Shown one piece after another: positions 35,324 through 63,158 of a DNA stretch of 64,000 bases (position 1 is the first letter of the stretch; every line of letters starts with the position of its first letter). Below the pieces are notes generated by a model that made no database searches, had not been told where the DNA came from, and saw only the letters and a program-made list of their open reading frames with translations. This stretch comes from Miscanthus floridulus (Eukaryota > Streptophyta > Magnoliopsida > Poales > Poaceae). The DNA lies in assembly GCF_019320115.1 (NCBI RefSeq), contig NC_089593.1, forward strand, positions 35,411,835 through 35,475,834, read 5' to 3'. The translations under genes were made by a program, and so were the position numbers.

Positions 35324-35335
35324 GCTCTGATACCA
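35324..35335 (-). other. Retrotransposon primer binding site, copy 2
   Basis: TGGTATCAGAGC on the minus strand, two bases inside the LTR start at 35338. Confidence 0.93.
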
Positions 35336-35337
35336 AT

Positions 35338-36886
35338 TGAAAGGATCAAGATGCCTAAGAGGGGGTGAACTGGGCTAATTCTAAATTTCTTTACAATAAT
35401 TAAGTCCTATGGTTAGCCCAATTAACCCCTTGTGCCTAGAAAGTGTTTCTATTGATCTACCGCATAAAAGTTTAGCAACCTATGTTCCAATCCTACTCTA
35501 GCAAGGCAATTCTATGAATATAAATGACAAAAATTGAATTGCTCAAAGTAAATGCTCAAAGTAAAAAGAGAAGGAGGAACGCGGCGATATTTTTTCGAGG
35601 TATCGGAGAGTCACCACTCCCCACTAGTCCTCGTTGGAGCACCTGCGCAAGGGTGTCGCTCCCCCTTGATCTGCGCAAGGATCAAGTGCTCTCTACGGGT
35701 TGATTCTTTGACACTCCGTCGCATTGAATCACCCACAACCGCTCACAACTTGAGTTGGGTCATCCACAAGCTCCACCAGATGATCACCAAACTCCCAATC
35801 ACCACCAAGCTGTCTAGGTGATGGCGATCACCAAGAGTAACAAGCACGAACTCTCACTTGACCACGACAAGCCTAATGAGAAGGGTGGATGCACACTTTG
35901 CTACTCTTGATCTCACTAATGAGGGCTCTCTTTGGGATTATCAAATCTCAATCACCTCACTAGGACCTTGCTCTTCTTGGCACTCTCAAAGGTGTTTCTC
36001 AGTTGTTGGAATGAGCAAAAGTACCCCCACACATGAATAGAGAAAGTATTAATAATCATGGCTGAAAAACGAACTGTTATGTGCTTCTACGGGGTGACCG
36101 GACGCTCTGGTCAGTTCTCTCCAAACTCCAGTGTTTAAAATGTGACCGGGCGCTGGACAGCGTCCGGTCAACACTGACCGGATGCATCCGGTCGTGATTT
36201 TCCCTCTCTGGAACCTTACTGGAGTCGACCGAACGCTGGGACTCAGCGTCCGGTCAACAATGACCGGACGTGTCTGGTCATGATTTTTCCCTCTCTAGAA
36301 CCTTACTAGAGTCGACCGGACTCTAGGACTCAACGTCCGGTCACTTCACCTCTCAACGTCCGGTCATACCAGATGATTTCACCTTGATCAAATGAGCTGA
36401 CCGGACTCTACGCCAGCGTCCGGTCACCCCGGAGCCAGCGTTCGGTCAGTATTTGATCCTCCATTCACTTCCAACTCTCAACCATATGTGAATGAAGTTT
36501 GCTCCAATGGTCTAAGGGCTTTTTAGGAGCTACCTAGTGCTAGGTTTAGCAAGTGTGCACCGCACCTAACTCACTAGACTCACCTAGGTCAAGCTACCCA
36601 TCCATACCCCCTTAATAGTACGGCCAAAGGAAAAACAAAGTCCTAAACTACTCTAAGTGTCTCTTCCACTCCAATCGACACTTAGAACTAGTCCATCCTT
36701 AACCTTGTCGTCCATCCTTTGAAAAACCGAAATGATTTCCATCGTAGGGGCATGACCACCATGATAGCCCAATCGATCTCCATTACCATGACCTAACTTA
36801 ATTGCCTCTACAAAACACACGTTAGTCATAGTAATCATGTATTGTCATTAATCACCGAAACCCAACTAGGGGCCTAGATGCTTTCA
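35338..36886 (-). mobile_element. Copia 5' LTR, copy 2
   Basis: 1549 bp, TG...CA, the LTR of the complete-looking gag-pol arrangement to its left. It contains the same GACCGGACGCT hairpin cluster (about 36093-36450), where several motifs are closer to consensus than in copy 1, for example CAACGTCCGGTCATACC near 36355. Confidence 0.9.
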
Positions 36887-37557
36887 AGGTTCAAGGGAGG
36901 GATGATCAAGATCTTGAAGACAAAAGTAAGAAGAGACAGAAAGTTGTGGTAGGCATCTCACCCATGATTCTGGCTTCAGCCTTGGCCAACCTATCCTCTA
37001 TTAGGTTGGCCTCGGAAGGCGATCGGCATCGAACCATGGCCAGAGCCGATTCTGCAAGGGAGAGGCAGTCAGTGAGATTCTAGCTAGCCCGATCGATGGA
37101 GGCAAGCAGATCGTCATTGTTGATCTACCTCCTCGAATAGCAGGGGAGCTGGCAGCGAGCTATTGACGAGGATGACCCCAAAGGCTGAGCGGAGTTAGCC
37201 CTATGCTCTGGGATGGTGGGGGCATCCCGAGTTGCACCCTCCTGATGACGAAGGCCCTAGCGTGATGATGCAGATCCATTGAGGGCATCCTTAGTAGACC
37301 TCTTGCTGTTCTCCATGATCTCAAACCTATGGAAAAGCATAAATCGCACCAAAGACACGAAAGGTTTAGGACAAAGCAGGTTGTTCTTTGATCCACAAGC
37401 CATGGCCCGTATATATAGCCTGGGAAGGTGAGAGGATAGACTTCATCGGGGTTATGGAATTAAAGTCAAATATGAAAACAGATCAACACTCTAGAAATTC
37501 AGGGGACGGATCACGAAGGGATAACAGATTTGGACTTATTGCTTCCCATAATAACAA
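36887..37557. mobile_element. Degenerate repeat left of the Mutator-like element, copy 2
   Basis: Counterpart of 4026-4695; no supported gene. It resumes at 38827. Confidence 0.5.
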
Positions 37558-38817
37558 GGGACAATTGGCCACGGGACATGCCAAATGAGCACCGACGGCT
37601 GGTGGACACCCCAAATCAGCAAAGTTGCTGTTGGACACTGTGTTTCCACTTTGAATTGCCAGAAGACACCGCGGCCCTGGTTTCAGCCAAGAAAAGTGAT
37701 GATTTGCCCAAATTGCCCTTGGCCCAACTGGTCAGCCCATTCCATCCGCCGCGACGCGGTCCTCATCAGCGAGCCAGACAGCCTCCCAGACGAACCCACC
37801 CTCGCTGCCCCCAGCCGGCCGTCGAGCTCACGCCGTTGCGCCGCTGCTGCGCCCTTCCTCCGTACGACCGCACCATGCCTCCCTATCGGCGCATCGCAGC
37901 TCCCGTGCCTCTCCTCCCCGGTCGTCGCCGCCGGTGCTAGCCCGTCGCGGTGAGGACGCGGTCGCAGCCGCCAGTGCCTGTGGCCGCCGGACCACCTCCA
38001 GCCGAGCCGAGCAGCTCTGCGAGAGAACGCTGGCCGCTCCCGAACTGGCCGCGCCGCGTGCCGCCGTTGAGCTGGCCACGCATGGCGGCGCTCGTGAGCA
38101 GTAGCTCCGCCGTGGCCTCGCGGGCGCACGCGAGCAGCCGCTCCGCCACGGCCTCGCCGCCGCTCGCGACCGGTCCGTCGCGGCCTCGCGGGCACGCGCG
38201 CGAGTAGCAGCTCCGCCGCGTCCTCGCGGGCGCACGAGCACAGCTCCTCCGTGGCCTCGCGCAGGCACGGCGCGAGCAGCAGCTCCGCCGCGGCCTCGCC
38301 GGCACCGAGCAGCCGGTCCGCATGGCCTCATGGGCACGCATGCGAGCTGCGGCTCTGCCATGGCCTCGCCGGGCGCGCGAGCAGCAGCTCCGCTGCGGCC
38401 TCATGGGCGCACGTGCGAGCTGCGGCTCCGCCATGGCCTCATGGGCGCATGTGTGCGCCACCGCGGCCGGGAAGCCTCCTCTGGCCGGGAACAGCGGGCT
38501 CCGATGCCTCCTTTGCCCCAAATTCATGACGCGTCCGCGCGGAGCTCGCCTTGCTGCCGGCGCCCTCTCCTCCGTTTCTCCTTCAACGGCGGGAGGGCCG
38601 GCGGCCGGCACAGAGAAAGAAAGGGGGAGGAAGAAGAATGGGCTGACCAGTTGGGCCAAGGGCAATTTGGGCAAATCATCAACTTCTTGGCTGAAACCGG
38701 GCGCGGTGTCTTCTGGCAATTCAAAGTGGAAACACAGTGTCCAGCAGCAACTTTGCGGATTTGGGGTGTCCACCAGCCGTCGGTGCTCATTTGGCATGTC
38801 CCGTGGCCAATTATCCC
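37558..38817. mobile_element. Mutator-like element, 9-bp TSD, copy 2
   Basis: The terminal inverted repeats (37558-37743 and 38636-38817) and the exact TAATAACAA duplications (37549-37557, 38818-38826) are intact. The GC-rich interior array (about 38088-38460) differs from copy 1 by several small indels, so the long open frames change phase between copies. That argues against a conserved protein. Confidence 0.93.
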
Positions 38818-38826
38818 TAATAACAA

Positions 38827-39514
38827 AATATCATGGGATGGATACGAAAGGTTTGCATTGACCAGCGATCAACCCACCAAGGCTTCTTTGAATTGAAGGG
38901 AGTCCAGATCCCCACAAGGCCAAAGGTCATCATGAACCGAGTCACATCGGCCCGTTGATAAAATTGCATTAGGAGAAGGGAAAGGCTGCCTGCTTAAAAG
39001 ATGCCCAACCGATTTCTCGGTGACTGGGAACCTGTGGGAAAGAAGTCTATGGTTTTCCCGATGGGCATTTGATGAAGCAAACAAGGGGAAGATGTCCACA
39101 TATTTTAGCCCTTGCAAACACTAGAATAGCTCTGCGATCATGGAGAGAAGACTCAGGTGATATCGCAAGAATTCTTCTAACCGCATTAGTTGATCCTCTT
39201 GCTCGACAAGGCGCTAAGATGAGCGACATAATCACCCTATGCACAAGAATTATTCTAACCACTCAAGATCCTCATAGCAAGGAATTAGACCATGGAGGGT
39301 CCGGCGGAGCCAGAGGCACTCGAGAAAGCAGGCAGAAGAGAAACATAACTGAGTTGCTGAATTGCTCTCGCCAGAGTCGGACAGACATTTTATAGTCGGC
39401 CTGAAAGATGGATCCAAGCGCCCATGAAGCAATGATGCTCTCATAAAGTTTTGAAGCATAGGCTCATAAGCTAGCAAAGACGGTGATAGACAGTAGACCC
39501 CATATCAAGATTCT
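38827..39514. mobile_element. Degenerate repeat right of the Mutator-like element, copy 2
   Basis: Counterpart of 5972-6659, nearly identical; no supported gene. Confidence 0.45.
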
Positions 39515-41504
39515 CTACCTGTGACTATAGACCTATCGGGGGTACAGGCATGATAATTTTAGAATAAAATTACTTTTATCCCAAAATTGGGTGACATGTA
39601 TTTACAACCAAAATTTGGGAAGAAGAATTACAAGAACTCAAAAGCTCCCAAGATCGTGTCATCAAGGAATCGACTGCATAAAGGTCGATATTAGTTGATT
39701 CGAATGCAGTACTAGAATCGGCTCTCTTCAGATAGGGCCAGCAGATAACGATAATGAGCTACGGTTGGCATCGAAAAATACATATTGGACTCTACAAAAA
39801 GGGAAAGATTAGGGTCCAAGTTATCTTAAGATAGGAATGTTTTTATATCAAAGATTGTAATGAGTCGTACTCGAGTAGGATTCATGTTTAGGTTCCAGAT
39901 ATAAATATTGGACCTCGGCTATTGTAAAGGACACACAATCAATCAAATACAAGTTACTTACTTTTTTGGCTCTGACCACCCCTTAGGAGTAAGAGTAGAG
40001 TAGATCTCGACGAGTTCTTCAGTGAGCAGGGCTGCATCGGTCTGGCCAACCTCTAGCTTGTCTGTAAGTACCGTCATGGCTTATACTTCTGTTCATACAG
40101 CTGCATCGATCCGGTCGACCTCCAATGCGACTCTGGTATAAGCTAGTTATCGACTCTTGTCTAGTTCAAGTATGGCTGCATCGATCCGGTCGACCTCCAC
40201 TGCTCGAATTAGATTAAGGTCAAGTTATCGGCTCTACGTAAGAGTGGCAATCTTTGGTAGATTCATTAAGTTATCGATCTTGCTGATGTTCTCATTGTCA
40301 TTAGTTTGCAGCAACATCAACCTGCCCGGTCAAGATCGATTTAGATCGGCCTCGTATCCTTTGGGTCTGTCGTTTGCTTTGTCACAACACGATACTTCTT
40401 ACAATGAACGACGGGTTATGTCTTATCGGCTGTTCTATTTCGATCTTGGTCGCGCATAGTACGCGGTTAAGGCACGTATTATTTTAGAGAGGTTTGCTGG
40501 TTAGTTAAATCTGGTCTACGGTTTACTATTATGGCTGTAATGATCCGGTCGATCCCCACTAATAGCACTGTAGATTGAAGGATGCTAGTTAGTAGATCTA
40601 TTCTTGATTAGGCGTGACCTTAACTGTTTGATAAGCCTGCATCGGCTAAATAGCCGATCGCTTGTGTGTTAAGGCCTACAACATGTTTACATGATTCTAT
40701 TAAATGTGGATAGATCTGTTTACTTTAAAGGTTTGATTTGTTGTCTTTTTTATGGCTGCATCGATCCGGTCGAACCCCACTATTAGAGATAGCAAGTTAG
40801 GTCTGATAAGTCCATAGGTTTGTCCATGTGAAATAGTTGATTGTGCACACGCTGTAGTCCCTTTTCACCTGAATCGGCTATTTTAGCCGATTCATTGGAG
40901 CCTTCACGTATAGTATGTCTTTCGAAAAGCCAGTCAAAGTATGGATGGTTTTATGAATTCTTCGGTTTTAGTTTGTTACTATCATCATAGCTGCCATCGA
41001 TCTGGTCGAACCTCACTATTGGTGGTAACAGATTAGATTCAGAGCGTTTGTAGGTCCATTTGTCTTAGACGGTCCATTTGCTTGCATGCTATATCATCGT
41101 TAGATTCATCGGCTCAATGCTTTATACTGATAACATCTGTCTAGCTGATGATCTCATTTACACTTATGAGTATTGTACCTGTCAATATGAAATTAATCGC
41201 TACCCACGAGCTTTACAGTTCGTAACAACTGATTTATGTGCAGTATCGGCTATTTAATCGCTCTTCCCGTATGGCTTCTCCCGAAGCGGCACACTTGGAA
41301 CTGTCTGGGCACTAAACTGGCACGTTCCACCTTAAATTACTGATAAACTTTCTCTCCTTGTCAATTGTAGGGTCAAATTGTCTGGCACGTCTTGGGAGGA
41401 ATACGCAGGATCGATTATCCCTGCGTTGAAGCCAGGCGGATCTCCAGCTCCATCGAGCAGACCCTTTCGGCTTGCTCGTGTGTCGACGCGTTTCCGTGTT
41501 GACA
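39515..41504 (+). mobile_element. Gypsy-style LTR-like block, copy 2
   Basis: Counterpart of 6660-8653 with the same five CGATCCGGTCGA-type motifs and ATCGGCT palindromes. Differences are single-base changes, such as GATCTGGTCGAA at about 40998, where copy 1 has GATCCGGTCGAA. Confidence 0.5.
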
Positions 41505-42867
41505 CCATGAAAAGGGAGTTTAGAGCATCTAAAAATTGGATTTTGCTTTAGAAAAAATAGGAAAAGGTTCTAGAAAAGTTCGAAAAATTCCTAGGAAGGA
41601 CTGAACGACATCTAAACACTTTTTAAAACTTAGCACACTCAAAAGCACAAAACTCAAGCAACAAGCAAACATCACATCAAGCAAAAACCCATCAAATTAA
41701 TTTAATTTTTTGAAAAAACACACTTTTCTGTATCTAAATTGACAAAAACTTAAATTAATCTTGTCAAGTTTTATATAAATATTTAAACCATTTATTTTAT
41801 TTAGTGTTTTGTATTCACAACCCAAAATCAGAAATTTTGGAGTGTGACAGGCTGCCTAGTCTAATGAGAGTAAGAAAGTTATTATCTACTCATAGAGCCC
41901 TCAACCATGCATTTATGTATAGTTTAATCTTGGTAGAGGGAACTGCAAAAGGAGAAAATAGGTTGTTGATCGAAACAATAGAGATGGAAAAGAAGGAAAC
42001 ATGTTAGCAACAGGTTAACGGGAGGGCACAGATTAACTGAAGATATAAAAATGAAAATTAGGAGACATTCATTTTCACTTATGTTTATATCACTATGTTC
42101 TTTTGCTGTCATGAAACAACCAATTCAAATAAGACCTCACAAAGAAAGCAATAAGATCCTAAGAAAAGGTTTAGGAGTATCTCCCTGGGCATGGCAAGTG
42201 GACGGAGTGGGCTGAAAGACAGGCACTAGATCTGGCAACCCTAGAATACGAAACGAGTTCAATTTTGGGGAATCAGAGAGATAGAGCAAAATTAGAAAGA
42301 AAAAAAAGGGGAAGAAATTGGAGTACCTAAGAGAGTGGGAAGGGATTTTTCTGGTGTGGTCTTTGGACTACAGTCGACTTTGGACATGGTCGGCCCATGC
42401 TAGACATGGAGGTAAATGGCCTGGACGATGATGATAAGAAAGGAGCCGGCTGTTGCGCCGAACATTGCCATGTCATTTAATTCTAAGACAATCATGGAGT
42501 CAGGCATGATTAACCATAAACCAACCAACCCAAGACTAATGCATCTGGGTAAAATCTAATGTTTAATTTTGTGTATGCATCAAGATGCAAACACTGTCTG
42601 GCATCCAGTGAAAAAGAAAATGAAGGAGATGCTGATCTTGAAGAAGTATATTAGATAAACACATGTCTGCAGCTTCACTATCTTACAACTAATGCCAGGC
42701 AAGATACCACTAAGATTATATTAGTTGGGCATAAGGTCTTTGATCTTTCACATGTACACTGTTTCTCATGTTGCGTATTTAAAAAGTATTTCACATGTAC
42801 ACGGTTTCTCGTGTTGTGTATTTAAAAATTATTTTTTAGATAAAATGATGCCCGTCTAAAAGGTCCT
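41505..42867. other. Stretch without a supported gene, copy 2
   Basis: Counterpart of 8654-10014. The 136-residue frame of copy 1 is cut to 67 residues here by one inserted base near 42006, so it is unlikely to be a conserved protein. Confidence 0.4.
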
Positions 42868-45005
42868 TGTTTTGTTTGGTAATTGAATAACAACCTTTGG
42901 TGGACTAATTGTGTTTATATGAGATACACAGGTGATTAATCCACATGTACATGTGTGTGAACAATACATGCCATGACGGTGAAGATGGCTCGAAGATGTT
43001 GCAAAGCTCACACATGTGATGATGAAAGAGCTCATTGCACATAAGACATGACATTTAGTCATGTGATCAAGGTGGAGAAGATCGAGACATGACTTGGCTT
43101 GATGGACCGGTTGCAAGCATGAATGGTAAGTTGGAGGCTTTAGAGCGATGGACCGCGTGGCGGTGAAGCTCAAGCAAGACTTGGTGCCAATGGACGAAGG
43201 CAACGGTGAAAAGCAAGTGAGGTCAAGATCGATGAACCAACAAGGTCACGTGATGATATGAAGTGGATCATATCATTTGGTGATTGGTTGGTGCATGTGT
43301 TGCATCAACGATGGAGGAGATGAAATGGAATGCGCAAGGCAAAGGTATATTTGTAGAGCATTTCATTTCACCGGTCAAAGGTTTTGTAGAGAAGTGCATG
43401 ACCAGGTTTAGGATAGGTGGCCGTACTATTAAGACGAGCAAACTTGTTTGCATATTGGTCATCTAGTGCCACTTGAGCGATCTAACTTTGCATACGTGTT
43501 AGGATCGAGTGGCATTGAGAAAAAAGTGTTAATCCTTTGGAAAAAAGTTTGTGAAAAGCTAACACACGTGCACAAGTTGGTGAACACTTGGTGATGTTAG
43601 CACACTTGCAAAGGAGAAGTCGAAAGGTGAAGAAAGGAGGCGAAACCAGGCTCCGAGTGATGCCCCGGGGGCACCGCCACCCCTTGTCCGGTGCACTGCC
43701 ACCCCTGTGGCTATGGCTAGCTGGGAGGCCGAGAGCAGCGGGTTGCTCTAGGGGCACCGCCACCCCTTGTCCGGTGGCACCACCACCCCTAGGGTGGTGC
43801 CTACCAGGACGTGGCCAAGGAGAGCTGGGGCTGGGGCTGGCACCGGAAGTGGTAGTGTGCACTGCCACAGGCGTGATGGTGCACCACCACCCTATCCGGT
43901 GGTGCCGCCCCTTTTCAATAGAGAGCAGGGGAAACTGCCACAGGCACCGCCACCTCTGGGCGGTGCACTGCCCTAATTTTCTAGAGAGAAGGGGATTTTG
44001 GGGTGTTGGGCGGGGGTTGCATGGCCACCCCCTGTCTGGTGCCACCGCCACCTATCCGGTGACCGCCTGACCAATCAACTAGCCATTGGATTTGACCATT
44101 GGGGGGCACCGCCACCCCATGTCCGGTGACCGCACCGCCGTGTCCGGTGCCCTCGCAGAAAGCAGCTCTAAGGGGTAACGGCTCTATTTGGCTTGAGGGC
44201 TATAAATAGGGGTGGAGCTCGAGCATTTGGCTGGTGGAGCACCCTTGGGACTAAGTGTCCATGCTTGGGGAGTGCTTGGGAGCCCTCTAACTCACTTGTG
44301 CTTGATAGTGATAATCCGATCGAGTGAGTGAGCGATTCTAGTGCGATTGCATCGTAAGATTGCATCGAGTAGCACTAGGTGATCGTGTTGCAAGCCGGTG
44401 GTGCTTGTTACTCTTGGAGGTTGCCACCTCCTAGATGGCTTGGTGGCTTGTGACTCCGTTGAAGCATGCGAGAAGATTGTATAGTGCTCCAGAGACGGAT
44501 TTGTGAGGGGGATTGTGCTCACCCCACGGGGATCGTGAAAAACAACTCTAATTGAGCGTGTCATTAAGCTACCCTCACTTTCGGAGTAGGTTTTTGCGGT
44601 GCCCGATGTTCGGACTTGGCGGATGATGCCAATTAGTTACCAAACCACCAAGTGAGCGGTGGACACAATGGGGACTAGCGTGTTGGCAATCACGTGAACC
44701 TCGGGATAAAATCATCTTGTCATCCTTGTCTTCCCATTGGTTTGCATCCCCGTTACACAAGCTTGTATTTACTTTCACATACATTGTGCTTGTGTAGTTG
44801 CTCTTGTAATTAGTTGGCTTGTGTAGCTTGCTAGTTACCTTCTTGCTTGTGTAGCATAGAAGCAGCTTCCTTGCATGACTAATTCGGTTTGAGTAACCTT
44901 GTTAGTCACATTACTTAGTTTGTGTAGCTAAGTAATTTGCGCTCTCTAATTTGGCATTAGTTGCCTTGTTATTGAGCACTGCTAGTGAGCTTAGAAGCTT
45001 TGTGT
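42868..45005 (+). mobile_element. LTR fragment of a second retrotransposon, copy 2
   Basis: Counterpart of 10015-12155, with the TATA box at 44201-44208 and the GCACCGCCACCCC/TCCGGTG array at about 43670-44155. Confidence 0.6.
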
Positions 45006-45840
45006 TCTGCCATGACGCCGTCGTCCGTCGTGGTGGACCCGGTGGCCTCGCTGCTTGTCTTGTGGAGAGGGGAGTCGGGGCGCCGCCGCGCCACGTCGCC
45101 AGATCCAGCGGCGCCTGGCTACTTCTCACCTGCCTGGATCCCATCACCGTCCACGTGGCCGAGCTTCCTAGTCGTCCTCGTTGCGCCCCGTCATCGTCAA
45201 CGTGGGCAAGCTCGTAGCTGCCCCACCGCACGCCCGCCGCGCGCCGTCTCCTTCACCAGATCTGCCGCTGTGCTCCTCGTCAACCACGCGTTGCCATTGC
45301 CGTCCACCGTAGCCATACCCACGCGCGGCCGCTAGCTCCAGGGCGCCGTCACCGTCTCAGTCCCCCAGCCTCGTCGCGCACTCGCCACAGGCGCGCGGCG
45401 CCCAAGATGCTGGATGCCCCACCGGTGGGGATAGGAAGGGGAAGTGGACGCCGCCCGAGAAGAGCAAGGAGGTGCCCTGGTGGCCACGCTGCTCGTTGTC
45501 GTGGAGAGGGGAGCTAGGGGCGCCGCCGTTCCTCGTCAGCAGATCCAGCGGCGCGTGCTCCAGGAGGGTGGCCGCGGCGCTCTAGTGACAGGGGGCCGCG
45601 ATCCAGGATGCGCGGGGCGCGAGGGCGACGGGTGGCTCCAGGAGGCCGTCTACGTCGCCTCCAAGGGCCGACGTGTGCGCCACCGGGAGGGAGGAGGCCG
45701 CGCGCCCGGGGAAAGCAAGGAGGTGCCCCGGCGGCCTCGCTGCCAGATCTGGCGCCGGCACTCCTAGTCCACCGCACGCCGCTGTCACCGTGAGCCGGAG
45801 CCGTCCCTGCGCTCTCTCTCCCCCAGGGTTCTTCGTTGGT
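45006..45840. other. GC-rich segment with internal duplication, copy 2
   Basis: Counterpart of 12156-12979. It has more substitutions than neighbouring stretches, among them changes at CpG sites, and extra bases such as CGCACGC near 45774. No frame is kept in common with copy 1. Confidence 0.45.
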
Positions 45841-45895
45841 TGGTGTGGGACCGCCAAGGGTAATATAGACAATTTCACTGGCCGGTCCCACACCA
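45841..45895. repeat. 13-bp perfect inverted repeat, copy 2
   Basis: Both arms (TGGTGTGGGACCG and its complement) are unchanged relative to copy 1, while the loop carries two substitutions. Confidence 0.75.
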
Positions 45896-46535
45896 GCGAC
45901 AAAACAAACAGAACACGGACGAAATAGCTTATAAGGCAAACAAGTTTAGAGCAATGGCACCTGTGTGTGGTCAATTTTTTTAATGACTTATGTGTAAATT
46001 ACAAACTTTTTTAACAGCACACGTGTAAAAGCCTCCAAAAACAGACACCGCTGATGCATTTAGTTCAGTGTGGTGTGGGGTCAGCTACAGTATTGCAGAA
46101 CAGCGCCTCACAGCCTGTGAGGCTTCCGATTTCCTCGTGGATGAGAGTTAAGATAGCACATCCGCATATCACACACACATACCCGATTCAATTGTATATC
46201 TCATACCAGAAGCCTATGCAAATTAATCGCCGAGAAGGCGAGACTGATAGCATGAAGCAAGCGGCACCAATTTGGTCAAGGCATCTCTGGCCGGAGCGAA
46301 ATTTAAACGGTGGCGCACCAAAGCCATCCTGTATAGAACCTTTCATTAAATTGGACAGCTTTGCACTGTTACATTACATGCCATGTGCTTCCAATTGTAT
46401 GGCGAGTATAAATGAAACTGTGAACACCATTGAACTTCTGTTAAGTACATTGGGTAAATGGAAAACTAAAAGCGATGAGTAATCCAACAGCAGCAACGCA
46501 TAAGACCCCATGGGGAGTGCACCAGTTATCACCAA

Positions 46536-60965
<14,430 letters not shown>

Positions 60966-61766
60966 TGTAACACCTCTGGTGTTTTGACCTAATACTAAAA
61001 TTTGACATGTCATCATGTGCATTGCAAAGCATTCATATAGTATAAAGTTTTGAATGCATTCACTAAATAAGGTTTATTTCATAATGTTGTTATTTCATGT
61101 GATGTGTTTCAAAAACCCTAAATACAGATCATGACCACAAGGGTCAAATTTCATGTGTTCATGTGAGGCCATGTGTCATTTGACTCAAATAACCCTAATG
61201 GGCCATGTTGCTGGTCAAAAATCAAAATTTGAGTAAAAGGAAGACAAATCAAATTTGAATTCACATTCAAATCATAAAAGTCATTTTTGCCCCTTTTAAC
61301 TAATTCAAAATCCATGAGGAATTTGGGGTTGAGGCAAAAAGCAAAGTTGGAGATTACTTTATAAGGATCAACTTTGGTATTCAAAGTTTTTCAAGTTTAC
61401 ATACAAAATTTGGAGTAATTTTGAAATGATTCAAATCTTTAAATGTACCCCAAATGTGAAATTCAAAATGGAGGCAGAATTTGAAAATGTTTCTTAAATC
61501 AAAGTTGTAGTACTTGAAAAGTTGAGCAACTTTCATTTTTGGAGATTTTCAACTTCTTTAGAAAATTTCTGAGTAATTTGAAAAATAGACTCAGTGGCAG
61601 TTCTGTAATTAATGCAAAATTTAAAAACTACATCGCCGCTCACCGCCGGCGCCACGCAGTCTGCTTGCCGCCGACCTTCTCCGCCGCTTTCACGCGCGGT
61701 GACACGCCAATGTCACCATGGCGAACCCGCCCGTGCGTTGGCGACACCGGACGCCTTCTTCCGGGC

Positions 61767-61774
61767 TATAAATA
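61767..61774 (+). promoter_or_regulatory. TATA box of the TGTAACACC element
   Basis: TATAAATA within CGGGCTATAAATAGCC, followed by a C/T-rich tract with likely initiation at the CTTCCATTCC region. The duplication junction lies about 120 bp further downstream. Confidence 0.6.
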
Positions 61775-63158
61775 GCCACCGTCGCCGCCGTCGCTTCCAT
61801 TCCTTCCCTCTGCTCTGCTCCGCCACCACGTAGCTCCGCCGCTCGCCGTAGGCCTCGTCGAGCCGCGTCTGTCGTTCCCAGCTACGTCAACGCAATCGCA
61901 TTGGTCTTGTGCTCCTCCTCGACTTGCTCTCGTTGCTGGTGTTGGCCGGAATCGCCCGGCACAACCCTTCTTCCCCATGACCGGTCGGAGCTCCGCCGCG
62001 ACTGCCCTCACCGTGGCTAGGCTGCTCCAGACCATCTCCGTCTTCACCGAGTCCACCATCATGATCACAGTAAGCTCCTGAGTGTGATGCTCACTCTTCC
62101 TTTGACTCTACTGCGCCGTAGCCCTAGTTACATCGACCACCGTCGTGTCTGAGCCGCCATGGCCGGCGTGGGCCTCCCTCCGGTGTGCCTACTGCCGTTA
62201 TGAGGACTGTGATAGATTCGTATGATGGTGTAGATCATTTTGGTGCTATCCGCTTCGCCGGAGACTCGCCGTCGGCGCGTTTTGGCCGTCCAGTATGGCA
62301 GCGCCGCCGTGCGTCTTCGTTGTGTCGCTGACAGCGGGCCCAGGCTGTCAGTGAAGCTGAGGGAGAAGAAGAACAGTGCTGATTTTTGTTTTCTGATTTT
62401 GAATAGTGCAGCAATTTGGCAATTTTGTAGGAATTTATTTACACATCCAAAAATTCTAAAAATTTGTGGGTAGCTTCTGTACATGTTCTAGTATGATTTA
62501 AAAATTTGAAACTTGGAATTTGAATAAATTTTTAATGTTAAAATATTTAGTCCTTTAATTGAAAAATGCAATTTCCATGATTTTTGTAGGTCACTATATA
62601 ACTCCAAAAATTATGAAATTTATTTTGGTACACTAATTTATCATGAGGAAGCTTACATAAAAATTTGAGCTTAATTGGACAAAGTTTATTTTATACCTAA
62701 TGTAGACTTAAGTATTTAATTAATTATTCATTTAATCAATGTTTACTCAATTAAGATTTGTTTGACTTTAGAGTTGATTGTTGACCTTGGGTCATTAACT
62801 TATAATGATCCTTAGTACCTTAATTAGTATTGAACTTATACCTAATTTGTGATTAGCAAATCTTAATGACATTTCATGTGATAACCGAGGTCATTAACAA
62901 GTTAACTCGTCGAAACCCTAAGTGTTTGATTAGTGTTGGATCTTGTTTTGGTCATGTTTTGTGACTAGTAGGGTTCCAAGATCCATTAGGTCAAGTCACA
63001 TGTGTGGTTCTTAATAATAGTGTTGCAGGTTGGTTTTTTTGGCTTGCAACTGTTCCGCGAAATAAAATCTTTTGCGGTTGTTTTTATATTTCATGTGCCG
63101 TGAAAGCATCATGTTTACATTATCATCATGTTAAAGCATATGTTATCATTTCGTGTAG

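Larger units (their letters stand above)
29641..35337 (-). mobile_element. Copia retrotransposon internal region (gag to RNase H), defective
   Basis: On the minus strand from the primer binding site: gag (35218 to about 32990), protease (32841-32527), integrase (about 32340-31425), the C-terminal part of reverse transcriptase (about 31405-31020) and RNase H (30945 to about 30326), then a non-coding tail with CCGGACGCT motifs (29697-29990). The domain order protease-integrase-RT-RNase H is diagnostic of Copia. Frames are broken repeatedly. Most of the N-terminal RT is missing and no 3' LTR was found before the duplication junction, so the element is not autonomous. Confidence 0.9.

Noticed and set aside
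37937..38797. 286-residue minus-strand open frame and many overlapping long frames in the GC-rich Mutator-like element
   Set aside because: They run across the element's terminal inverted repeat, change phase between the two copies and have only Arg/Ala/Ser low-complexity content; stop codons are simply rare at this GC level.
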